Assembly: GCA_018105865.1 (NCBI GenBank)
Contig: JACLAT010000045.1
Location: forward strand, 344,501-408,500
DNA: 64,000 bases
From: Metaphire vulgaris
Taxonomy: Eukaryota; Annelida; Clitellata; Crassiclitellata; Megascolecidae
Direction of reading: 5' to 3'
Both the position numbers and the translations under genes were made by a program. Each line of letters begins with the position of its first letter. The first letter of the stretch is position 1. The notes below the pieces were generated by a model. That model had not been told where the DNA came from, did not search any database, and was given only the letters and a program-made list of their open reading frames with translations. This document shows positions 55,777-64,000 of this stretch, in pieces.

Positions 55777-55931
55777 CAGTCAAAGTGTGAAATCAGTCAT
55801 TACACGAACTGACTAAAAGTTTCAGCCATTTCGTTAAATGTCTCATAGGGTCAGAGGTTTCACTCAATGACTAAAACAGTCATTTTATGCAATGACTAAC
55901 TTTTCCAATGATTTATTTCACACTTTGACTG
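55777..55931. mobile_element. Small inverted-repeat element (155 bp)
   Basis: The ends are CAGTCAAAGTGTGAAAT and its exact complement (17 of 17). Between them there are repeated AGTCATT and CACTCAATGACT motifs. A TA precedes the left end, but no clear target duplication is present. Confidence 0.7.
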
Positions 55932-56017
55932 ATCCGCTTTATTGCACAAAGCCGTTGAACGCTGACCGCTAGTCACGCTAATATAATCCTATAATTATAA
56001 GACTGCGATTTCCGCAC

Positions 56018-56177
56018 CTGTCTTTGTTAATCATTGACAGCTTCATTATATTCATTGTTTGGTACTCAAATTCACTGTCACAATTTGTCGCACTAATGGT
56101 GACACTAACAGGTTGCTCCAGTTCGATGGCAGCGAGACCTGGGCTATGACCAATCGAGACTGGCACTAACAGAGAGC
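56018..56177 (-). CDS. Candidate early exon of the protease homologue
   Basis: The minus frame reads PVSIGHSPGLAAIELEQPVS, then TISATNCDSEFEYQTMN. It starts at a 3' splice site TGTCACAG, phase 1, which fits the signal-peptide exon at 63804-63846. It ends AAAGACAG|GTGCGG in phase 2, which does not fit the phase-0 start of the His exon, so another exon or another model is needed. Tentative. Confidence 0.3.
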
Positions 56178-56309
56178 CTGTGACACTAATCCAGGTATTA
56201 AAATTCTAATGGGCTAGACTAGACTCGATTTCCAGTACACCCCTTCTATAGAAATGTGGTCCTATATAAACGGAATTAGGTTCTTGACGTTTCACTTAAT
56301 ACGAATACA

Positions 56310-56967
56310 GCCGATGCTAAAATGGAGAACAGAGATATGGAAAACACGTTCAGAGCACAACTAGAAAAACGTCATGCTAGCAACAAAAAAGCTGGATTGC
56401 TAACGAAATAGGAATTTTTTAATTTGATCGAGGAGCTGAAGGAGTCATCAGTTAACACTAAGTCGAAGACAAGGAGACAGTACTACATTCTTAATGCCAT
56501 ACAACGCTCTTTTCGGGTGCGATCCTAGAATAGGATTACGATCTACAAACCTCCCTACTGAAGTCTTGGAAACGCTGATGACGAAAGAAGATTTCGAAGC
56601 TGTATTGAGCTGTCAAGCCTCAGACTCGCAAACTATTGAAGTTGCACCAGAGGCAGGACAAGCTCATTCACATGCCTTGGGTCACACGGAAGTCCCCTCC
56701 AAGCACGTAGCAGACGACGTCTCATCAGAGTCTTCACCAGATGAAGCCTTTTCAGACCCAACTGCGGTTGAAGCCCCTTATGACTCAGCGGCAGTTGAAG
56801 CCCCTTATGACTCAGTGGCAGTTGAAGCCCCTTCTGACTCAGCGGCAGTTGAAGCCACTTCTGACTCAGCGGCAGTTGAAGCCCCTTCTGACTTAGCGGC
56901 AGTTGAAGCCCCTTCTGACTCAGCGGCAATTGAAGCCCCTTCAGACTATGTGACATTTATAATTTGA
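56310..56967 (+). pseudogene. Integrase-type element remnant (KRBA2-like) with 10-residue repeats
   Basis: MENRDMENTFRAQLEKRH and LIEELKESSVNTKSKTRRQY (56322-56472, with a TAG inside) are followed directly by MPYNALFGCDPRIGLRSTNL (56494 on). These two pieces resemble the start and end of transposon-derived integrase proteins annotated as KRAB-A-domain-2-like; the integrase core is missing. The C-terminus then has about seven tandem repeats of a 10-residue unit like AVEAPSDSAA (30 bp, about 56765-56945). I am moderately sure of the integrase link. Confidence 0.5.
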
Positions 56968-57649
56968 AGAGCATGGATCACTGTTTTAAATCGTACTTGT
57001 CTCTGCTAATTTTATTCTTCCGTGGTGGCCATGACATTCATTTATCACTCTGCCTAGCTTCCCTAAGTTTTCCAGTGATCAATCCAACATTGCATTTGAG
57101 ATACAAGAGTTATAATCGAAACTCGACAACGATGCAAACCAAAGCAAAGAATTCAATTTATAATTTTCAATTTTAAACGATTTTTGACGATTTTAATATT
57201 TTAAAATCCGCTAAGAAAAATTTCTAGTTTTAATTTGTACTTATATTTATAATGTTAGGTATACTCGGCGTTGTTATTTTATCATGATGTGTAGGCCTAT
57301 TGAATTTTACCGACATTACAAAATTATATTATTGGTAGATAAAGAACTTTATTGGTCTTAGGGAAAAGATTTCCTTACCATCCAAGGAAACTCATGTCGC
57401 CGAGATTTGTTGCCTCCGATGACTCCGAACGTCTCCACCGACGAAGAAAACCCCCCGTCTCTAGCAGGATCACTATATTTGCTGACACCACATCTGAGAG
57501 TCCCGTCTGTATAAACAGTCGGTCAACTAAACTAATTGATCTACTTCATCGTAACAACAATGGCATTATGATTATCATCAATATAGTCATCGACATAATC
57601 ACCATCGTGTCGTCAGTATCAAAATTATCAACATTTTCGCCATTATTAT

Positions 57650-57760
57650 GCTCATCATCTTCGCCGTGTTGTCAGTCGTCGTCGTCATCATCATCATCGT
57701 CATCATCATCATCAGCATCAGCAACAACAACATTATTATCATCATCATAGTCATCAACTC
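57650..57760 (+). repeat. (TCA)n-rich simple repeat
   Basis: ATC/TCA/TCG runs give a serine-rich frame. Not a gene. Confidence 0.85.
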
Positions 57761-58359
57761 ATCACTATAGTCATATGAAATTGAATTTAATCATATCCTT
57801 CTACTCACTGTACCAAACAGGAACAAAGGCTGCAAAAGAAAAATATTTCTTTTACTTCTATGCTTCTATCGCATTATGATCTCTAAATATAGGTTACTCA
57901 GAAATCTCCAGGGTTGTTAACAATACTGCTGAAATATTACCAAACACAATACCAATACTGTATGATAAAAATTTTGCGAATACCAATAGCAATACCAAAA
58001 TAAATTGTATTGTCTAAATTGGCACCAATGCCATTACTTTTGCCCGCAACAAATAAAGATACTACTTTTAATGACAAAATGTAAACAAAATCATAGAATA
58101 TAAAACCGAAAAAGACTATGACAACTTGCGACTATCTTCAAACCAATCACCACTTAATTACCCCTGTCGGCTCTGTCTTTCTTTGGCGTATTTTCCATAT
58201 AGGCCTACCCTGAGCTCCTAGGGTAAATTATGTGCATTCCTTTCAATCTTTCTGAATGACCCAAACAAATGTCAGACCAGACAATGGTTCGCGGTTCTAG
58301 CTGAATGGCATTGGAAATCCCTCGACACTGGAATGTCAATAATTGGCTCAGAGTGTTTA
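57761..58359. other. Non-coding stretch
   Basis: AT-rich. ACCAATAC-like short repeats at 57930-58030. One TAGGCCTA at 58200. Confidence 0.35.
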
Positions 58360-58525
58360 CTGGGCGTGTCACCAAAGCAATTAAATGAGCGGTCACCTGC
58401 TTCGAATGCCTACGTAGGGGCGGCGAAAGGTCGTCCATTGTCTACAGAGACAATGGACGACCATTCGCCGTCGCTACACAGAAACCCCGAAAGAGGCCTT
58501 ACGGATACTGGTATCGCTAGCTAAA
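58360..58525. repeat. Interspersed repeat pair, copy 2
   Basis: Matches 38650-38790. It also contains a strong inverted repeat GTCGTCCATTGTCT/AGACAATGGACGAC (58430-58462). Confidence 0.55.
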
Positions 58526-59290
58526 TCCCCTTTTGCGGCTTTACGGTGCGAGAGATTTAACAGCGCGTAGGAAAACCATCATTTCAAAATGATTATTGCT
58601 GTCATTCACGGTTTATTCAATTCAAGCCGAATAGTGATTATTAAGCTAGTCTGAAGACTTTCCCAGCGAGTCCGAAGTCTTGTACCCCAACACTATGAAG
58701 TGAACGCCGAACGGCTTTTTTCTCGACTAAAAATAATTTAAAATTATTTAAAAATCTGCATCAGGAGGTTGTCGGCACCCTGGGCCCCAGCGAGGGTATG
58801 GCGGATCGCGAGGCGTGGTAGGGGAATTAGAACGTGATAGGGTTGTTTTACCGGGTTTAAAATTAGAGGCTTGAATGTACAAAAGCATTCGCTCGGATAT
58901 ATCTGAGTGACATTTATTGTCCAGAACAAATATTTTGCGGATATATTTTTAAGTGGAGCACCCGTAGTTTCATGCCAGCTTATCATTCACACGGATATTG
59001 TCCGTGCAACTAACTAGGGGATATATCCCCGCAACAGATCCCCTATGAAGCAGAAGCTTGATCGAACTTCATATGCAATTTATTTATCGCGTTGGTACTG
59101 CAGGGCGCTGGAGACGTCACAGGACGTCCTCTGTTCAATGCAGGGCCGCCGAGAGGGGCGAGGGAGGCACATGCACAATATTTCTACATCATTTTTGTTG
59201 TCTTTGCTTGTTTGCTTGACTATAATTGTTTTCTATTCAATTACTGAATTCGCTTTGAAATCACTATGACCTGCTTATCAAAGAAGAAGA
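58526..59290. other. Non-coding/repeat stretch
   Basis: A CAGGGCCGCCGAGAGG fragment at 59141-59157 resembles the end of the 36255 MITE. Nothing else recognised. Confidence 0.35.
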
Positions 59291-59299
59291 CCGTAATTA

Positions 59300-59731
59300 A
59301 GAAGACCGTAATTGCGGCGTGGCGCAAGGGTCCGTGCTAGGCCAACTCCTGCTGTTTATACTGTATGTAGCGGACCTGGCGCGGATCATAGAGTAGAGCG
59401 GGCTCTCCCCATACTCATATGCCGATGACATGCAGATCGTTGCCTCCTGCCCTGTCGAAGAGATGGACCAGTTGCGTGAACGCGTCATAGCATGCATTGC
59501 AAGAATCAAATCCTGGACCGAGGCACATCGGTTGGCACTGAACCCCACAAAGACGGAGGTGCTCTGGATCACCACCCCAAAGAGGAAGCACCTAATTAAT
59601 AAAGAGCCGTTCCTCATCGACCAGACCCCGGTATTACCATCTGCCGAGGTGCGCCTCCTTGATGTTCAATTGGACGAGTCACTGTCGCTCAGCAGCCACG
59701 TCGGCATCGTCGCCAGGAACGCATTTAACCA

Positions 59732-59764
<33 letters not shown>

Positions 59765-60599
59765 GTCATCTTTGACTGTGTCCAGTCGTTGATTCCATCT
59801 ACGGCGGATCAAAGTGGTACGACAACATCCACCGACGCCAGCGGCGACGCTACTTGTGCGGGCGCTGGTGCTCACGAGACTGGACAATTGCAACAGCATC
59901 CTCCTCGGATTACCCGACAGCCAGCTTAATCGCTTGCAGATCGTCCAGAATGCCGCTGCACGAATGATCTGTCAAAGCAGATGGAGCAGTGTTTATTCTA
60001 GCCACCCTTGACATTGGGGGAGTTTGAAATGTTTGGGGGACAAGATTTGTCTCTCCACGCTTTTTTGGGCGGGGGGATTTCCATCCCCAAGCCAACATAT
60101 ACAAATTTGGGATGTGGGATGGGATTTTAAAACTTGGGGGAAATCCCCCCAAAAACAAAGACCTAGAATAAACACTGCAAGTGGATAGAGAACGTCACAC
60201 CAAAGCCCAGAGACAGATTGCACTGGCTCCGCAATCCAGAACGGATCGTGTTCAAAAGGTGCTGGTTCACGCACCGTGCACTTACGATCCGTCATGCCCA
60301 GCCAACCTGTCGGAGCTGCTTCACAGGGTCCCATCCACTGATTACCTAGTGCGGCTCCGTTCCTCAGTGAAAGCTCTACTGACGGTTCCTCCTCCCTCGA
60401 AGACAGCTAAACTCGGAGAGCGATCCGTTACACTCGGAAACACGGCTCTGTGGAACGCGTTAACACACAAAATCACCAACACGACTATTCTAGACACTTT
60501 TACGAAGCGACTTAAAACACACTTGTTCGGACTCTCGTTCAGTACCATGTAAAGCGCTCTTGAGCCTCATATGACAATAGTGCTATACAAGTTAGCCAA

Positions 60600-60662
<63 letters not shown>
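59300..60662 (+). mobile_element. L2/CR1-like LINE, C-terminal half, with (CTAA)n tail
   Basis: The plus strand reads GVAQGSVLGQLL, YADDMQIVAS, ALNPTKTEVLWIT, then after a (CT)n patch VLTRLDNCNSILLGLPDSQ and NRLQIVQNAAARM. It continues after a MITE (59987-60177) as LNPS-like and ends WNALTHKITN, LKTHLFGLS (stop at 60550). The 3' end has GTAAAGCGCTCTTGAG... GTGCTATACAAG and a long (CTAA)n run (60601-60661). Internal stops and the MITE make it dead. Confidence 0.88.
59987..60177. mobile_element. hAT-type MITE, same family as 39928-40251
   Basis: The ends are CAGTGTTTATTCTAGCC and GACCTAGAATAAACACTG. The interior GACATTGGGGG and GGGGGAAATCCCCCC is shared with 39928-40251. It lies inside a LINE; the flanks are not a clear duplication. 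Confidence 0.8.
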
Positions 60663-60879
60663 TAAGACATTAATAATGGATATTAGAATGGATGCAAGCA
60701 AGCGATGACTAGGGTTACCAGGCGTCCTTAAAAACATTTTAAGAACAGTCCTTAAATTCCGTAGCCCCGTCCTTAAGGGTGTTTGTCCTTAACAAGGGCA
60801 CAAAATGTCCTTAAATTTCATTTAAAATAGTGATTTGTGATTTCAAACATTACTCTAGATTAAAAAAGGACGTTGTAAT

Positions 60880-60904
60880 TGTGGCGACCATGTGCCACAG
60901 ATAG

Positions 60905-60973
<69 letters not shown>

Positions 60974-62952
60974 AGATTGTTGAACTGCGTAAACTTGTTA
61001 GCTAATAATTTAAACTAATTAATTAGCGTTTGTAATAATGTATTTGTACAAATTTTAATTAAATAATAAAGATTCATGTAAACGGACAGAGTACGCGCTA
61101 GGCTAAGACGCTAAGGCCTCGGTAAAAATTTTAGAATCGCCACGGCCGCCCAAAGACCGAGAGATAGGGTATAGAAACCGGCAACGATTTATGGGGACCC
61201 GGGAGAGCCTTCGCTCTTCGGCAACTAGAGAGCTTGCTCGCCGAAGACCTCGCCTGTTTGACGGAGCCTGCGCGGAGCGAGGCTTCCGCTGGGAACCGTG
61301 CGCCTGGCTGTTCGACGCCTGCGGCAGCGAGGTCTGCCGGCTGTGCAGTCGATGCGTACGCCTGAGCTACCAGGGGTGGTTAGCGAAGGGCTGGGCCGTA
61401 GACGGGGTCGCTTACCACCGATAACGACGACGTCGCTGCCTAGTCCCCGGCTTTGACGGCACCTAAGCGGACGTGGCTCTACAGTTTAAAATTCCGCCTA
61501 AAGAGCGGCGCCCGGGAAACAAGGTCCCGACGGCGATGCGCGTCGCCGGCGGCGAGGCACCTATCGCCGCGGCCGACGACGCCAGGGGGGTGGGTCCGAA
61601 GTTTAACTTTATGACGGATAAAAAGCGTAGATAGGGACATTTGGGAGCGAGCGCCCTCAAGGGCTAGTTCTAAAAATCGAAAATCTCCGAAATATGGGAA
61701 TTTATGTAGCACGCGTCGATAGGCGGACGCAGGCGGCTGTAGTACTAAAGTTCGCTTGAGACGCGCGCCCAGCTGGCAGGAGCTATTGCCGCGCCGCTTA
61801 GCCGTAGAATAAGCCCCTGATCACCGCTAAGGAAAACGCTATTAGACAGGTCCCTACTTTTTCACATCGACGGCAACTACGCGAAATTACAGACTACAGT
61901 TTAAAAATCCGCCTAAGTGTCCGTCAAAAAGTTTCAAAACTCTGAAAATTGTCAGTCACTAACATCACATGTACTTTTCGCAGTGTGGTCGCTTATACTG
62001 TGAAGCGATAGAGTAAAGAAAGCACAGCGATTGAAAGCGAGTATTTGGAGCCCGTTTAAAGTGCTAAAGCTTATCGTTTCATATTGACGTATCAAAGGCT
62101 ATTGATTGCAGTTCCTGTGCGCTAGTTATTGTGGCTGCCGGACTGCGTCTAGCTACCGCGTCTTTGTCCGTGTTACCAGTGTTGCCACTGTAGCCATTGT
62201 TGTCATTGTTGCTTGGTTTATTAATAAATAAATAAAAATAAACCAATAAAGGCAAGTTGTGTGCGTGTCTTTGAAAGTCGCTGTGACGCCGGAGTCTCAG
62301 CGCACTGTCCGTGAAGGTGAGCCTTGGCTGTGATGAACCTCGCCTACCTGAGGTCACGTTAGTGCCCAGGAGGTCAATTCTGAGCCAAGGGAGGAGACAG
62401 ACGCCCGCCTGTCGTAAAGGCGCGGGGAGACAGTTTGGGTGAATCAACGACCAAGGAAAAGAGTGGACCGCCGTCCATTCAGTCACGGATAACCTTGGGT
62501 TTGGTGAAAGCGTGTGAGGAAGCCAAGAGACAACGCCGCCTGTCTATAAGAGAGCGGAAAACGGCTAGATTGCCGAGAATGAAGAGACGTGGGGCCAAGT
62601 CGAAGCCAGAGACCCGAAATACCTATAGGAATCGCTTAAGGCGCCGAGACCAAGCGGTGGCCAGCGAGAAGAGGCATGAGTTAAAGGGTCTCTCGGACGA
62701 GGCCGGAGCCGGAACGGATAGAGAGTCAGAGGAGGAAAACGGGAACCCTACGTTGAGGAGCGGCCATCCTCAGTGCGCTGCCTGCCCGGCAGCCGCGGAC
62801 ACCTCCTCTGATGTCGGAGAGCCGGAAAGGGAATGTGGCGCCGCCGATCAGGCAGAGTCGGCGGCTGATGGCGATCGGGAGACCGAGCGGACGTTGGGGG
62901 CCGCCCGACCGCCGGCCGCGCTACGAAACCGCGAGCCGGCGGGGTCGCCACA
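60880..62952. mobile_element. 2.07-kb TG...CA repeat, copy 3, TSD TAAT
   Basis: Complete and inverted relative to copies 1 and 2. It starts TGTGGCGACCATGTGCCACA (its own 6-bp stem) and (ATT)n, has an AATAAA-rich centre (62222-62250) on plus, and ends CGGGGTCGCCACA. The 4-bp duplication TAAT flanks it (60876-60879, 62953-62956). It is strongly similar to copy 2 throughout, including the ORF. This favours a recent, active family. Confidence 0.8.
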
Positions 62953-62959
62953 TAATTGA
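62435..62959 (+). CDS. ORF of the 2.07-kb repeat, copy 3
   Basis: Plus frame of 174 codons (MGESTTKEKSGPPSIQ at the start). From GLVKACEEAKRQRR on it is nearly the same as the minus frame of copy 2. Basic first half, acidic second half, ending NREPAGSPHN at the element's terminus, so the stop lies beyond the repeat. Function unknown. Confidence 0.4.
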   Translation: MGESTTKEKSGPPSIQSRITLGLVKACEEAKRQRRLSIRERKTARLPRMKRRGAKSKPETRNTYRNRLRRRDQAVASEKRHELKGLSDEAGAGTDRESEEENGNPTLRSGHPQCAACPAAADTSSDVGEPERECGAADQAESAADGDRETERTLGAARPPAALRNREPAGSPHN

Positions 62960-63149
62960 TTGATATTAATTGCTAAAGAGGTCATCATTAGTTCTTTGTG
63001 CTTTTTGCATCTTTAACGTCCTAAAATGTCCGACAAGCAAAAAAAATTATCACTATTTTTTGTGCTTCTTTAGCGTTCTGAAAAGTCTGACAAGCCAATG
63101 TGTTTTGTGTTTTAAAATTCTTTCCAACCAATCTGGTATCCCTAACGAT

Positions 63150-63803
63150 GTCTAATAATGTAAACATGCCAATAAAAATCGATCAGTTATGCAAACAATT
63201 TGTTGATAGGCTAAATCAATTTCTAAATGGTAAGAGCACTAAAAACGTCGTTCGTATATCGGGCGAGGTTCAGACCCCGGGGTCAGTGATTCAATTTATC
63301 AGGCAGTCACACGTTGGCCGACACAAAGGGTGTGGAGATTGAAATGGTCTCGTGCATGTGGAGTTTCGACTGTTTCGGTGTGCTAAGATATGTTAGCGGT
63401 GATAAGACTGAAGCTGCATTAGGCCTAGCTATCTAACAAGAAGGGCCGCTATAACAAAAACCTGACACAACAACTGAACACAACTACCAAAACACTTGCA
63501 ACAATCGTGAAGGCACAGAACATGGAGAAATAAATTAAGGATGAGAAAAAGCTTAGGCTATTCATAGAAATTCAGCAGCACGGGCGCTACAAAATTTCAC
63601 GCGAAATTACATTACATTAATTACATTAAAATATAATACATTATATTATGTCATGGTGCGAGTATTTGTACTGGTTAGACACAGGCCTCATAAACCACAT
63701 CTAATCGCGATATTTTTATTACATCATCAACTGAAGGTTGCTAGAAGTGGGCTCGGAATTCGAGTTTCAGAATAAAAGAAACAAGCACAATGAAATGTTT
63801 TAC
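63150..63803. other. First intron sequence of the protease homologue
   Basis: No gene recognised; an 80-codon plus frame at 63100-63342 is unsupported. One TAGGCCTA at 63421. Confidence 0.4.
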
Positions 63804-63846
63804 CTTCCAGTGCCACAATAAGAGCTGAGATGAAGACGATCTTCAT
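63804..63846 (-). CDS. Signal-peptide exon, probably of the protease homologue
   Basis: The minus frame MKIVFISALIVALE is a typical signal-peptide core, ending in a donor GAAG|GTAAAA at 63803 in phase 1. The TATA box is about 60-70 bases upstream. It lies in the right place and orientation to be exon 1 of the serine protease homologue, but about 11 kb of intron and at least one unfound exon separate it from the His exon. The link is inference. Confidence 0.55.
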
Positions 63847-63907
63847 GTTCTGATGGAGCTTAGACTTAAAAGTAATTCAAGTGAACGTTTAGTATGGCCT
63901 AAATGCT

Positions 63908-63915
63908 GCTTTTAT
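63908..63915 (-). promoter_or_regulatory. TATA box (TATAAAAG)
   Basis: TATAAAAG on the minus strand, followed by about 60 bases before the signal-peptide ATG. A consensus core promoter position for a short 5' UTR. Confidence 0.6.
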
Positions 63916-64000
63916 AGCTCCCAATCTCTATAGGGGAACAATGAAAATAGGAAAAGTTAAAATTATTTGTTATTAATAAATTATAGGCTAAACTGATAAA

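Larger units (their letters stand above)
60710..63150. mobile_element. Possible repeat with TAGGGTTACCAG-type ends, host of copy 3
   Basis: The left edge TAGGGTTACCAGGCGTCC and the right edge CTGGTATCCCTAAC (63136-63149) look inverted to each other. TCCTTAAA-type units are on the left and GTCCGACAAGC-type on the right. No good target duplication was found. If real, it has the 2.07-kb repeat inserted in it. Confidence 0.35.

Noticed and set aside
63100..63342. 80-codon plus frame starting MFCVLKFF
   Set aside because: No recognised domain, splice support or conservation evidence within the window.

Overview
The window looks like AT-rich genomic DNA of an invertebrate animal. The evidence is split genes with GT-AG introns, a TATA promoter, a serine-protease-homologue gene, an F-box/beta-propeller-like gene, many LINE, hAT, mariner, piggyBac-like, Ty1/copia and Ty3/gypsy copies, and long di- and trinucleotide runs. 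I cannot name the species. No bacterial operon, CRISPR array or tRNA was found. Most of the window is transposon nested inside transposon, and few long open frames are host genes.

Layout. 1-1376: one end of a 2.07-kb TG...CA repeat that recurs at 42.5 and 60.9 kb. 1.4-5.5 kb: an L2/CR1-like LINE (minus) broken by hAT elements, one of which carries another LINE. 6.0 kb: an orphan host-like exon. 7-11 kb: hAT MITEs, a diverged tandem duplication and LINE scraps. 11.0-24.2 kb: a hAT transposon (8-bp target duplication CTAATTAA) holding an 11.24-kb Ty3/gypsy provirus-like element (12527-23766, genes on minus) with gag, pol and an envelope gene of the insect-errantivirus/baculovirus-F type. 26.0-33.6 kb: a four-exon host gene (plus), all introns phase 1. 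34-41 kb: MITEs and LINE ends. 41.6-63.85 kb: a serine protease homologue gene on the minus strand, with introns containing a Ty1/copia element (46.35-50.6 kb), several LINEs, hAT MITEs and two copies of the 2.07-kb repeat.

How the parts relate. Exact target-site duplications give an insertion order in several places: LINE, then hAT, then a second LINE (1.4-5.5 kb); hAT, then gypsy (11-24 kb); mariner MITE, then hAT (30-32 kb); hAT, then MITE (38.8-40.3 kb). The gypsy element is young, with LTRs of 407 and 410 bp that are nearly identical. It is nevertheless damaged: three pol frameshifts, a lost catalytic aspartate in reverse transcriptase, and an in-frame stop in env. Its gag-pol junction is an in-frame UAG.

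The best leads are: the dense hAT nest; the gypsy element's in-frame stops and spliced-env signature; the 2.07-kb repeat with a conserved ORF; the protease homologue with Ser-to-Asp at the active site; a LINE 3' hairpin seen three times; and strong excess of the palindrome TAGGCCTA. All family calls were made by eye from motifs, without database searches.
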